Assembly (NCBI GenBank): GCA_009869945.1
Contig: WIXG01000121.1
Span: forward strand, 1-64,000
DNA from: Mesaphorura yosii
Taxonomy: Eukaryota; Arthropoda; Collembola; Poduromorpha; Tullbergiidae
Length of the DNA stretch: 64,000 nt
Direction of reading: 5' to 3'
The position numbers and the translations under genes are program-made. Position 1 is the stretch's first letter. Each line of letters opens with the position of its first letter. Shown in pieces: positions 44,907 through 58,014 of the stretch. The notes beneath the pieces are model-generated. The model worked only from the letters and a program-made list of their open reading frames with translations, was not told where the DNA came from and made no database searches.

Positions 44907-47726
44907 TGGGTAGACTCCATGACTTCAATACTAAGATTTCTCGGTTTTATAAACGCTTGCGACAAGCATTGTCTTAGAACAGACTAAGAAGATATAAACG
45001 GTACACTTTTTGCAATATCAAGAGGCAGGATACTCAGGCTAGGATAGCCGGCCAAAGCAGTGATGAAGACGTGTATTGAGTTGGCCAAAGCTTGGATTTG
45101 GGATTAGTTGGAAAAGTCAGGAATGTATTCAGTTGCTGGACGGGGCAGGATTTTGGGAAGAATTGTTTTGAAAGGAGTTTAATCCATAACAGTTGATAGG
45201 TTAATGAGCAGTGTAATAACTATCTGTGCGTGCATTACCACAAAATAGACTTTTAATTTGTAAGGAGTCCACAAATCGCAAACGCAAATTACGCAAATTG
45301 TTCATAAATATTCAGTCAATAAGCTCGATTCTGACAATATTCTCCAATGCGTTATCCACTGGAATTAAGTGGAGAAATTCAAGAGACTCCAATACCCTAA
45401 GAGACAACTCATTATGCACGCAAGAATTGCCGCCTTCAAAGGACTTAAATCAGGAAATGAGTTAACTGCTTCCAGATCACACATTTTTCTTAACTTTTTT
45501 TTACATTCAACGTACTACTAAGGAACAACATAACATTCGGACTTAGCCAATAGCCATGTGGGAATACACAAGTAACTTATAGACTTGACATCTGAATATT
45601 GAAAACGGTTAATTAACTGCGCTCGTTTATACATAGTTGATTGCGTCTGCTGATCAATTTTTACGGTCCAACTTGTGTTGAGTTTAAATGGAACTATGAG
45701 GTGTGTTTTTGTGATTGATTGATTCATTTGATGGATGTAGGATGTAATAATTTAGCGATTAGTGAACTACACAACTAAACCAATGATATAATTTTATAGT
45801 CATTGGATAATAGAACTGTAACAGGAAACTGTGAGACTTGATTTATGATTTTTGGTCTGCTATTGTTTTGCAAATGGTGGTACAAATGATCAATTAGTCA
45901 GCGTACTTCTGTTTCGTTGTTTCTAGAAACGCTTCGAGTTTTATTGTACGATGAGCCCAGGGGTTTTAGACTTCAGAGGATGCAGATCCAGCCAAGCCAT
46001 ACGCTGGTTATGATGAATGATTAACCCAACAGACTGTACTTGCATTCATAAGAAAGTATTTGTACGATTTTTGTCAATTTAGCTCAGCTTGTTTAATGAT
46101 CAACCGTTTTGTACACTTCAACATTTCAATTGTAGTGGAAGACGCTCCTGGACTCCAAAGACTGATGACATTGAATGTTGATGCAAATGCATTGTTCATA
46201 TTGTTAATGTTATTATTAAGCTTAAGCTCCCTCAACTCTGCTACAACAATATCAATCAACTTGTAACAGAGGTCGAGGTAAATGGTAAAATGGTCTCCTT
46301 GTTTTTGAGAATATTTGAATTTATTTGTACCTTATCTTGATTCAAATGTGTCAAACGCAATGATCTGAGCGCACAATAGAATTATGGTAAATAAGCGCAG
46401 CGCAGTATATTTTGTAGTGATAAGTTCTTGTGATGTCAAGTTTATGCTAGTGATTAGTGCTTTGCCGCATGCCGCATACGTTTACGAAACTGAACTAAGT
46501 CAATTGCTAACTATTAAATTAGGACGTTATTACCTCTGCTTTAATGTTTACTCAATGACAGCACAATCTTGCACAGAAAAATAGAAAAATGTTGTAAAAA
46601 GTGAAAAAGAAGAAACGCTGACTTGTTGCGCTAATAGAACCGAGAAACAAACTCGAACTGGTTAATTAAGAGCATATTTGATAAAATTCAATGATAAGGG
46701 TTCTTGATAATCAAATATCACACATGGTGTTACAATTTCTAATCAAATCAAATGTTAAGAACAATCTTAATTCTCGAATACCTGTTCTAGATAAGTAAGA
46801 ATCATGTACCGCACGTGATTATAGTTCTATTGTTATGAATTGTGGGTGTACATTAACCTAAACTACTACTACGCTACGTCGTAACCTCTTCTATTAAATA
46901 CCGAACATGTTTTTCTAAGTTATCGAAGAATAGTCCATGCATAGTTTTGTGGAAGACTTCACGATGAAGTGAATTGTCTTCATTTAGACAAAATAATTTT
47001 AAGTACAAGCTAAGCCAAGCTATGGATTATCTATGGAAGTTGTTGTTACTACTACTTCACCTGATACAGTAAGATTAGAAGAACCTAAGTACAATTTTTG
47101 CTGATGTTTTCATTCGTTTTGTACAAAATCATGTGAAAACGACAGAAACCTGCTGTCTGTCAGAAGATCAAGATTCGCGACGACGAGCACAACGGAAATG
47201 AGTCAAAGATGAAAACATTATTACTCTAGATTACGCCAAGCCAATGGAGCTCATGATGAATAATTACGAAAATAAAATCATGTTACAAAATTAACATTGC
47301 CAATGCCTCGTTCCAATTCTTTCCCTTGAGTAAACAAAGCGCTTGTCATAACATTGTGCGCGTGCGTTATCGATATTCTACAGTTACACGTTATCACCTT
47401 ACATTTTTATCTCTCGCAACACCTGCGAATCCTCTGCAACGTTCTCAATTATCTCCTTCCTATGAAAGCATCTGCATTATTCCTAACAGTATTCTTATTC
47501 TAATCAATTGACAGATAAAATGGTTCTTCAAGAATGTCAACTCAGCGCCTGACGCGGTATTTTTGCGCAAGTGAGGGAGGTTGAAAAACGTTTTATTCAA
47601 TTGTGAGTCCTGCTCGCTGTGAACTGTAACAAGAGCTAGTGTGAATTTCCGTGATTCCATAAAATACCTCTGAGTCTCAATCGGGTCACTACTCATAGCA
47701 GATCCTGGATTTCGGGTGTCTTCAAC
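44907..47726. other. Intergenic region between the two zinc-finger genes
   Basis: About 2.8 kb of AT-rich sequence with no coding exon, RNA gene or delimited repeat that I can support. Frames such as 46060-46266 are short and hydrophobic by composition only. Confidence 0.5.
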
Positions 47727-50700
47727 ATGCTCTCGAAGCTTGTGTCACCAGAAAATGTGCTCCCTGCCTTTACCCTCCAGGGTCTAACCTACTATCAGTG
47801 CCATGTTTGTAGAATTCTGTTTCCTCAGTGGGAATGGCTTCGCCGACATTTAAGGAAGAAACATTCGGAACTGAAGAGAAGTCATTCTAAGATGAAGCTC
47901 CGGCGTCGTGATTCTGTCAGGTACTTAGTCAGCCTGTTGTTTTATATTTTACTGTTAATTATTCAATTTCTGTAATTCACCATTTTAGCACTCCAAGTCG
48001 TCCAAGAGCCCGGAATAAACACATGAAGCCAGTCAAGCCAGCTCTAGCACAGCGACGGCAACTCCAAGAATCGAAGCCCAAAATAGTTCCTTCAAAGAAG
48101 AATCCTCAGAACAAGAACGGCCATCTTAAAGAATACAAGTCAGTGACAACCAGTGGGGCATGTTTACCTGTTCCGTGTAGAATATGTGGTGAACGATTCC
48201 CGTCGTTTAAATCGAGAAATGTTCATAAGATTGAAAAGCATAAATACAGGGGCAAGCGGCGTGGACAAAAGAAGAGCAGATCAGATTTGGCAATTATTTC
48301 GTCAGCTGGCTCATGGCCACCAAAAATTAGTAACAAAGCACCACAACTGCGAGTTCGAGTATGGGCAGCCGAAGGAACCAAACGGGCTCGAAAGTGTGCT
48401 GAGAAGGAGACAAGCCGTCAAGGCGAACTTCGAAAGACGCTTCCGTTAGACCGAATCTTGAATGTAGCTCGCAGTGTTCGAGTGGTGTTACCGATGCTGG
48501 TGCTGCCCGATATTTTCAAATGTGAGTCACTCTTTTAAAATATAATTATGGGGCAGGGGTTCAGGCTGACATCACGCTTCCATTATTAAAGGTGGAGGTT
48601 TGGACGAGAAAATGGCAATGCAAAGGCACGCCTGAAGGTGAAATGAAAAAACTTTGAGTGAAAGTGTTCACGGAAATACTTTTCTTTCGAGATTAACTCA
48701 GCTACGCATATTCCTGCACCAGATATTTAATAATTAATTAAAAGTTCAGAAAATTGTCGGAATATGTCGGAAAAGCCCAATGCATTGAAAATACAGACCA
48801 GCTTTGTTTATGTTTTTGGAGCAAAAGAGAGCGAAGATTTGGTAGAGAAATGTGTACGTGGTTTATACGTTTGTCCCTTGTATAGTGTCGACTTGCTCGT
48901 GATATTGACTCTCTTGACACAGTTTCGGCTCTTGGAGACCTGTATTGTGTTGTTCATTAGTGACCCTTATCGCTATCATTCATAGATTAAAATTATTAAA
49001 GTAGTGAGTTAGATTTTAGCGTCTTAGTTTGTTATTTTATACCTAGATTTAAGATTTTATTTTGATTACATCATTACATTATCAGCTAAATATTTAGATT
49101 CGATCATGACCCGTTCATGTCTTTCGTTTAACACGTTTAACACTCACTAATTGTGGCAGTATTCAACCCTACCATTAAGCGGTGAAAATGTGGTACGCAT
49201 GCATTGCCTGTCCCAGCGTGTTTGATACACAATCAGAATTACAGAAGCATTATCTTCGGCCGTCCCGGAAGGACTGCCGTCCAGTATTCGTGCTTAGAAA
49301 TAGGCTGAAGCACAGACAGGGTCACCAGTTGCCTGCAGATCGGACAAGACGACATCGGCCAAGAGCTATTGGGAAAGGTGCTGAGTATGCAGAAGATGGG
49401 TTCAAGTCTAATAAGTAAGGTCAATATTAATTATTCTTGTAAGTCACAGTAAACACGACCAATAATGCATGCCTTCTCCTTTCCAGATTTTATTTTTGCA
49501 CCATTTGCTCGGCAACATTCGAAGATGGAGAAGCTCATAAGAAAACTCACCAAGCTGAAACACCCGGTGATGGGCACTTGCGTGATATCAGGAAACTTTA
49601 CAATTGTGCTCAACTGGTTCAGACTCAGGATGCCCAAGTCAAGTGTCCGTACTGTGATAATGTTTTACCTACTAACAAGAGACTAAAAGGGCATATAATT
49701 CTTATGCACCCGGAAGTTCGCAAAACTCTACTGAATTTGATTAAAGAAATTGAATCCTTCAATATCCTAAGCAAGTCTGAAGATGAGAACGACGAGGCAG
49801 CTGGTCCCAGTTCCAAGACTACAAATCTGCCACACTTCTCCATACAAGATTATGACTCAAGTGATATCCCGAATTGGGCCGTTGAATTACAAAAGTTAAC
49901 GTTCGTATCTCAAGTTTTATACACCAACGCCAGTAACTCGTCTCAAGCCCTCCCAAATACTTCAAACCAAGTACCTGCCACTGTGTAAGTCATGCTCGAT
50001 ATGTCAGATTCTATTTCTCGTTATAATGCGAGCTCGGCTGCAATGAGGAACTATTGTATCTTTCAGGCTGCCTCTCGAAACTGAAGGATCTCCCAGAAGT
50101 ACTTCATCACTTAAAGAAAATGTCACTGAAGCATCGAGAAAGGAGCAATCATCCCTGGGCCCCTTAAATGTTCAAATTGAGGCTTCGAGTTCAGGAGTGC
50201 AAACACGCTCTCGATCGCAGGGACCATCACCAGTCGTGATTTCTGGCCCTTCACAGCCAGCTACTTTACCGAAGAAATCGAAGCCCAACAAGAAGCGCCT
50301 TTACCATAGGTGCTTCTTTTGTGCAGAATTGTTTCCAAAAGAAACCCAATATTTGGTTCATGTCATGTTTAATCATACGAATCCTGAAACGAAAGAAGAG
50401 AGAAAGAAATTGGCAGAATACACTGAAATACTGGCCACCCGGCTTGAAATTGAGTCGATAAGCTCACCTGATCGATCTCGAAGAAAAGACTCCACATCTA
50501 TCGACAACGACTTGAGTATGAAACGACCTATCGAAGAAACTCAGAACCAAGAGCAGGGTTTAAAGGAGCCTGAAACAAAAAAGGCGCGTCTCTCTACAAA
50601 AGCGGTATTAATACTTGAAGATGTCGGCGACCAGTAAGTGAACCGACTAGACTTGTAATTCTTTGCATAGAGTCTGGGGCTAAGCATGCCTTTAATTGAT

Positions 50701-51008
50701 TAAACAGAATATTGATGGACTGCCCTGCGTGCTCGGAATCTGTTCCACTTTCTAGGAGAATATCTCACATGGAAGCACATCTTAACCGAGCAGACTCAAG
50801 CGAACCAACCTGTCTAATCTGTGGAGACAAGACTAAAGATCTCATGTGTTTGAAGGAACACGCAAGTGAACATTTCAAAGTTAAACCATTCAGCTGCGAG
50901 CAGTGTTGGAATGGCTTTTCTCGACGTGCAATTTTGAAACTGCATATGACAAGAGTTCATGGCGAAATTCGGAAACAACCTAAAAAATTGAAGAAAAGAA
51001 AGGCATAA
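47727..51008 (+). CDS. Multi-finger C2H2 zinc-finger protein, about 775 aa
   Basis: Six exons join in phase: 47727-47920, 47989-48521, 49180-49414, 49487-49984, 50067-50633 and 50708-51008. Fingers are dispersed rather than tandem: CHVC...HLRKKH, CRICGERFPSFKSRNVHKIEKH, CIACPSVFDTQSELQKH (second His missing), a half finger ending LKHRQGH, CTICSATFEDGEAHKKTH (short spacing), CPYCDNVLPTNKRLKGHIILMH, then CFFC...HVMFNH, CPACSESVPLSRRISHMEAH, CLICGDKTKDLMCLKEHASEH and CEQCWNGFSRRAILKLHMTRVH. Basic nuclear-localisation-like clusters (KKSKPNKKR, KKLKKRK) are present. It is probably a nuclear protein, with partner unknown. The 658-nt intron between exons 2 and 3 is the weakest link: the phases agree, but two separate genes (47727-48538 and from about 49188) remain possible. 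Confidence 0.7.
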
Positions 51009-54000
51009 GGTAAGCCATTTTCTTCTCTATTTTGATAAATAGCACATACCTCAGCTTTTCTTTTCTAAATACTGAATACTCATTTTCTAAGGCCAAAAAG
51101 AGCTTGGCCTTGCAAATTACCGTGATCCTGATCATGACCATTCTGTGAAGGATAATAACAACTCGCAACTCGGTCAGGTTGTTCTACTTTTGTTTCACGT
51201 GTGTCACGCCCTGAGGCAAAGTTTAACCCATACGCATTGCCCTGCACCTGAACAGAACATTGTTGCACATTCACTATTGGACTTCGTAAGCCTGTAAGAT
51301 GATCTGATCACCTTGCCTCCTGAATCAAGTTGAGTGAAACTAGTTTAGTAGTGTCGCGTTTCTGCTCAGCCCAGCGACTCTAACCCTGCCAAGCACCTCA
51401 AACTTTTTGGAAGACCGGATTTTGCATACGAAAGTATTTACTACAATCACGTCAATCAACTTTCAAGACACGGGAATTGCATCGATCCAGTTAGTTTCAT
51501 TTGATGAGGTTGACAGTTCGTTCACTGTAAATTGTTCGGATTCGTGGTTTGCTCGCAACGCCTTGTTAAGCCATTTGATAAGTATCCATTGCATTCATTG
51601 ATTTATTCTTGCGTACTTCAAACCTCAAATGCGTAAATTCGCATAAGGCATAGGTTTCTTGCCGATATTGCACGAAATCGTACCTCTTTGGGTTTTGTGT
51701 CAGCCAAATAAGATGATGCATGCACAGATTACTGAGATGAAACTTGTTGAACAACTTTTGCTTGAAATTTAAGATTGTACTTTGAACCCACATGGGCCCA
51801 CATCAAGCGATAGAACGTGAGGTGTCATTATTGCTACAGAATGGCAAACGGTATTGTTTGTTTCGTTCACGGCAGATGCCTTTCGAAGTAGATGCTCATT
51901 GTTACTTCAATATGCAAGCCCAAAGCTCACAACGGTGAGACTTGAATTACAGGCAAGAAGCGTCTGTGTCGTCCTGCACTCACAACAATCAGGCTGTCTC
52001 AATTTCTTCTTGCGGCCTGATCGCATAAGTAGTGCCAGAGTGCAGTAAACAGTCAAAAGAAAACTTGCAAAGTTAGTGCGACAATCTTGCTCTTGTCTTG
52101 AGTACACAAGTGCACTGAAAAGTCGGTCAGTAGTGTTATTCGCAATTCACACCAAATCGAAGCCTTAAATTTCTCAACTGGACCTGCGGTGCGTGCGCGT
52201 TCTACGAAAAGTGTATATTAACAAAGTGGCGAAGTGATAGCGAAAGCCTGCCACAGTTCATGGCTCAGTTTTAATTTGGTGAATTTGTCTCATTTGGTCT
52301 TCCGTTGCGAAGAGTTGGAAAAGGTAAAGAAAACGAGAATGGTTAAGTCCGAATTCCGTCGGATCCATCAGTTGTTGCTGTCCCTGCATTTCCAAATCAG
52401 CACCGACATCACCGCCATTTAGATTTCGGAATTATTTTACAAGTTTGATGGAGTTGTAGTTGAATCTTCGCTGAGCCCTGGTCACAGTCTCGCAGTCCTG
52501 AATGTATTCCTAAATGTTGAATTTCGGGCTCAGCATTAGCAGTCTGTTCCATTGACTGGTGCTGTTCTCCGTTCTATTTCTTTTGATTTGACTATGCTGA
52601 AGTGCTGTTTGCGAATTCCCTAAAACACTATAAACGCTGGCTGAATCAGCATTCATTTGATATTTACTTTGCAATTTGCATCACCTTCGGCGAATACGGA
52701 TATTTGTCAGCCTTAAGACCTTTGCTTTGAAAATTTATAGCTTACATTTTTAATTAAGAGAAAGTTATTTACTATTCCGTATTCCTTCGAGTAGAGTACA
52801 AGCTACGTCACAAGGATCCATAAAAGTATTTGCACACAACCCATCGCGAATGCAAATGATTCATGTGTGTGTCATCTCAGCGTTCATAAAAGTTGAAGGA
52901 GGACACAATAGTCAGTCAGTCATTGTTTCATAACAATACGACGTGCCACGCCATGCCATTCTCAGGCCATCGGACCGTTTAATCCTTTAAATGGCAGTTT
53001 GCAAGAAGGCACACTTTGCACCTCACATGGCTCAAAGTTTTAAGCTCAGCTCATGAAATAGGCAAAAGGCAAAGTATTAAAATGAAGGAACATGTGCATG
53101 CGAATACAGCTTAAAGAAATCTGTTGCAATTAATTTGGAGACAAGAACGAGACGGACAACAGACTGCATTTAATTTATGGAAAATGTGTAACAGTAACAA
53201 TCCTTTTTGAATTCCTGACAGTGAACTTTCTGAATTTCACATCAATGCAATGGAGCAATAAAAAGTGGCTTTTTGTGGCGTGCATTTTGCATGCACACGT
53301 ACACTCAACGCCTCCTCGATCAAGTCAAAACCAAAAGGCTAGCCGAAGCTTGACCGGCCGCTCGACGAGAAGACATGAACTTTATCTGTGTTACGAAATA
53401 ATCATTCATGCATTTCGAAACAAAAGAGATTTTGTTCCTTGTTAAAGTTTTAATTTTTGGCAGGCATTTGGTAAGACTTGCAACAGACTTATTAATTGAT
53501 CTTGTCTGCACTGCGCACTTCGCCTTCCATCGCATTATGGCTTAGTCTTGGTGCATTTCATACTTGCGAAATACCATCTTCAGAACAAGTGTCATTGCAA
53601 GCAAAGTCATTTTGAAACCCATTGCCGCACGAAGTATTTTATCATTGTTGCAAATGACGTCAATGTAAATTGCAAATATCGCACAACCGGACCTGAAATC
53701 AACCTGATACTGGAATTTAGTTTAGCGAAGGTCAGAATTCAGGATGCTGGAAGAAGTACAAAACCGGCTTTTAATTGAGTATGCATCATGATCACGACAC
53801 ACGCGAAATCTTCTTGTCTTGACATTGATCCATGATCCATGATTTGACCAATTAATTTACAATTGCTTTCCTCTAGATTGTCGGGTATGTAATTAGCATT
53901 AAGGACTCCAATCACATCAATCGAGTATGGAAAGCTCTGTTTTAAATGCGTCAGTCAAGACGTCGTGTGCTGAGTATGAGTACCTGAGTGGCCATGAAGC

Positions 54001-54862
54001 GAAGCCTCCGCCGAAGATGGAGGTGAAATGAAGAGGGCTTGTTTAGTTTAATTATTTACTTAACATTGCATAAATTTATCATGTTAGTGTTGACTTAAAT
54101 GCTGTCGTAATGTTTGCTGGATGAACCTAAAAACACAAACCTTCTTCATACCTGATACGTTTATAAATCGCTTCACTGAACTACCTTGAACACATAATGC
54201 AAATATCGCATGATCACAGCCAATCAGCAGTGTCTCCTAGTTGGGACCCTGTCTCTCTCCTGAGACAGCGGATTCGCGATCATTTGTCTTTGTTTGTTGC
54301 TGGCAGGGACAGGAAATGACCACGTAATTAAAGTTTGAAGGCCTTGATTTTTTGAAACCCGCAACCTGTCTCGAGCCCGAAGCTTCAATTCCGTTATTTT
54401 TGTTGTCTTTGTATCCAAATACACCACACACAGTACACATAGATATTATTTGCAGCCAATCAATTGCTGAAGGTGGGCGATTCTTTCAGTTCATGCGACC
54501 TTTTTCGAAAAATTAAGCCAGTGGAATAACTGGAAAGGGGAAGGATTTATTATTTTGTATGGAAGTTGTTAGCTGTGCCTTTGAACCTTTCACTTCATAT
54601 TGCCGAAATTCCTAGAAAATCTATTCCTGGACGGATTCCCGTTCCTGTTTCTTTGTGTGACTACCTGAGTGAAATCTTGCGGAGCGGTACACAATGTTGG
54701 TCTTGTGTGCGAATGGTCACCACGCATATCACTTCTTAATATGGCAGACCAATTCTAGCGTAATTTACACACTTTGACTTCAAATCAGAGAATCGAAAGT
54801 TGTTCAAAGTTACAGTAAAAGCCTCCGGTGTAATTCATTTATGATTTACGTTTTACGTACTC
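51009..54862. other. Intergenic region upstream of the desaturase
   Basis: About 3.9 kb with no recognised coding exon. The desaturase start is preceded by a splice acceptor (TTTCAG at 56451), so one or more of its non-coding 5' exons probably lie in this region; I could not place them. Confidence 0.45.
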
Positions 54863-54870
54863 GAAGTATC

Positions 54871-55199
54871 GGTAGTCTAGCATTACATGATCTCACTCGA
54901 TCTCAGTGCAGCCCTGCACACACCTTATGTGATCTCACCGATCTCAGGTCTTTTCATGATTTTGTCCAACCAGGGTTAGGTTAGTTAGTTGGTTAGCTAG
55001 TTCAGGTGTAGTTCGTCAATCATTCTTCCTTCATCGATCTGGAGACCGGCGCTAACACTCAAACGATCGAATGCATATTGAGATATGTCAAAGAGGTCTG
55101 TCCAATACAAACTTGACTGTGAGATCACGTAAGGCGTATAGAAGCTTACCGATGGAGATCGCACTGAGATCGAATGAGATCATGTAATGCTAGACTACC
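54871..55199. mobile_element. 329-bp MITE with 40-bp terminal inverted repeats and 8-bp target duplication
   Basis: The left end 54871-54909 begins GGTAGTCTAGCATTACATGA; the right end 55161-55199 is its complement with one mismatch and ends in GCTAGACTACC. Perfect copies of GAAGTATC flank it at 54863-54870 and 55200-55207. Inside each end a second, diverged copy of the TGATCTCAC-CGATCTCAG unit is present, so the termini have a sub-repeat structure. There is no coding capacity. The 8-bp duplication fits hAT or related families, but the GGTAG terminus is not the common hAT form, so the family is open. Confidence 0.88.
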
Positions 55200-55207
55200 G
55201 AAGTATC

Positions 55208-56496
55208 CACATCCTTTGGAATCGAGGGCGACAATGCTCTATGTTCCACGGGAATAAATTGAAAAGGTATCTCTAAGGATCCTGAAACGGGTCCTTCATT
55301 GAGAATGCTTTGAATTTTATTATACAAGTCGCATAATAGTTAAGTAATATCGCCAATAATGAATGAGATTGCCAATGGACATGAACTTTACGTTGAAGTT
55401 GAAGGCAGCGATGAAGAAATTATTGCAATTATTGTGGTATTCTTTCAACCCCACAAAACGTGGGGCATTTTTGACTTGGCCAAAGTCAAAGTGCAATTTG
55501 CAAGTCGTAATCGTGCCAGGCCACATGTGCCCCTGCAAACTGTGAATCCAACAAACAATGGAAAGGTGCATTGACGCATTAGGCAGTCTGTACGGTAAAT
55601 GTACTCTTCTCATAAAAAACTTGCTCTTTTCATGATTGATAAATGATAAGCTGTGGACTTTGACCATACCACCAACACTTACTTACGCATACGCAAGTAC
55701 TTACGGTGTCAGCCGCGGAGTGAATTGAGATACGAGAGACAATTAAAACCAAACCAGTCAATGAACAGTTTACTACAGAGAAAGGCGACTAACTCACCTT
55801 GGCCAAGTTTTGGAGTCTGTCTGGTTGTCTGCTTTGCATATTAACGGAATGGGTCCCAATATGTAGCATCAGCCATAAGCTCAACGATTACTCGATTATG
55901 TAACAGGCGAGACTGACAATGAACTTTACTATCATCAGTTGATCAGTTACAGATTTTGTGCGTCGTGACCTACAAGACACAAGACGCTTGTGGAATGGCA
56001 ATGTACTATGGATTTGCTCGTTTGTTTAGAACTTTCATATAATGTAATCATTGAAGCATCTCGGGTTCTTTACCAATTAAGCGAAGCTCACCGTTACCTG
56101 CATTTACAGGTTTGCAGTAGGCATATGAATCCTGGGCCAAGTGAATCGAATTTCGTTTAGCCACAGGCGATTGCTATTTTTATGACTAATGAATTCAATT
56201 TCGTGATTTCGTCTCATCATCGCATTCGCATTGTATGCATGTGAAAATTCACATAATCAACTTTGCAAAGTTGTTGCCGAATGGTATTTTTGTTTACTTT
56301 CCCAAATTCTCACAAAGTAGCAGTATTTTAGTATTTTCACCTGTTTAGTTGAATACCGGCTGCGGCTGCACGGGCAGGCAACCACTGACCGTGTTAAGAA
56401 CGACTTGCCTTTTACCAGTTGTGACTAAAAGTTTTCTTGTTTGGGATTTCAGGACCCGAATTTCACAGCAATCCACAGTAAAACTCCTACAGTAAA
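55208..56496. other. Desaturase upstream region
   Basis: No separate gene is supported. A splice acceptor (GGGATTTCAG, ending at 56451) lies just before the start codon, implying a spliced 5' UTR. An acidic 71-codon frame at 55359-55574 was judged accidental. Confidence 0.4.
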
Positions 56497-58014
56497 ATGC
56501 CGCCCGCCCCAGCGACCACTAAGTTATTGACAACCTCTGCTGCCGAGATGTCCATAAAAGAAGTCCCTTCCAAAATGAACAAACAGCAAAAGAGAAACCT
56601 CGCTCCCACGAAAAAGGCATCAATGACAGTCACCACACAGTCAGCCATTTTAGAAGTCATCAACGACCCAACACAAGCCGTTGACGTTGACTACACGACC
56701 TACGACGATTCTGAAAAGTTGAAGATCGTGTGGCGTAATGTAATTCTATTTATCTACCTTCACTTAGCCGCTGTCTATGGTGGCTATCTCTGGGTCACTG
56801 GAGAAGTCATGTGGCAGACATTCATATGGGGTAAGTGGAGTTGGCAGCTATGAAAAGCAAAATCTGTGCTCTTCTATTATGAGATGGCACTATGTCGTAA
56901 TTAACAGGTTGGATCCTGTACTGTATGTGTGGCTTTGGAATCACTGCTGGCGCACACAGACTTTGGTCTCACAGGTCCTACAAGGCCAAGTTACCATTGA
57001 GAATCATGCTCTGTGTCTTCCAAACAGTTGCATTCCAAGTTAGTTTCTGCTTGAAGTTTTAGTTAACTAACAGTTTCTTCTTTTGGGCTAAATGAATTGT
57101 GAATTTTCTAGAACGACCTATACGAATGGGCCCGTGACCACAGAGTTCATCACAAATTTAGCGAAACAGACGCTGATCCACACAATGCTAAACGTGGATT
57201 TTTCTTTGCACACATCGGCTGGCTAATGTGTAGAAAACACGACAGTGTGAAGCTCAAGGGAAAATGTGTCGATATGTCCGATCTGGAGCAGGACGGGGTT
57301 GTAATGTTCCAAAAGAAGTAAGGAGAATGACAATTTTCCGAAGGGATTCCATACCGTCCATGATGCAAAGTACAGTTGCGACATTTATCTTTCAGGTATT
57401 ACATTCCATTGGTGCTCTCTGCTTGTTTCTTCGTTCCAACCCTTGTCCCATATTTGCTGTGGGGTGAAAGGTTCTCAACTGCCTGGTTCTTTTGTGCTCA
57501 ATTCCGTTACTGTCTTACGTTGCACATGACGTGGTTGGTGAACAGTGCTGCTCACATTTGGGGCGGCCATCAGTACGATAAGTGAGTGCCAGCAGCAATT
57601 GAATTCTCCTCTTTGAAATGTTTCAGGCTTACCTGCTGACCATTGTGTATTTTCAGAACAATAAACCCAGCTGAGAACAAGAAAGTCGCATTCTGGGCTT
57701 TCGGCGAGGGTTGGCACAATTATCACCACGTTTTCCCGTGGGATTACAAAACTGCTGAAGTCGGACGATATCGATACAATTTCTCTGCTGCGCTAATTGA
57801 CTTCTTTGCTTGGGTTGGGTGGGCTTATGACTTAAAGACGGTCCCAAAAGAGATTGTCAAGCAACGAGTGCTCAGAACCGGAGACGGGACCCACGGCCAA
57901 GATAATGACCACCCAGCACACGAAGCAGGACCTTGGGGCTGGGGCGACAAAGATATTCCGGATGAGAATAAAAACGTCACGAAAACTGTTTATGCTATTA
58001 AGAAAGAAGAGTAG
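56497..58014 (+). CDS. Acyl-CoA delta-9-type fatty-acid desaturase, 404 aa
   Basis: Five exons join in phase: 56497-56830, 56908-57038, 57112-57317, 57396-57581 and 57657-58014. All three histidine boxes that bind the di-iron centre are intact: HRLWSH (128-133), HRVHH (165-169) and HNYHH (306-310). The extra NSAAHIWG motif also matches this family. Four hydrophobic stretches fit an ER membrane protein with two paired helices. Known role: NADH/cytochrome b5-dependent insertion of a cis double bond into acyl-CoA; insect members make oleate/palmitoleate or pheromone and cuticular lipids. The N-terminus before the first membrane helix is about 80 residues, longer than most insect desaturases, with internal Met18 and Met27 as alternative starts. 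Which regiospecificity applies cannot be told from sequence. Poly(A) signal AATAAA is at 58316-58321. Confidence 0.95.

Noticed and set aside
46060-46266. 68-codon hydrophobic frame between the zinc-finger genes
   Set aside because: AT-rich sequence yields Leu/Ile/Asn-rich frames by composition; the opposite strand gives a frame of the same size.
48153-48449. 98-codon frame overlapping exon 2 of the second zinc-finger gene
   Set aside because: The alternative frame lacks the complete C2H2 finger that the chosen frame encodes, and its ends do not match splice sites in phase.
55359-55574. 71-codon acidic frame starting with ATG
   Set aside because: No upstream promoter, splice signal or homology; an overlapping minus-strand frame is longer. 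It was treated as chance.
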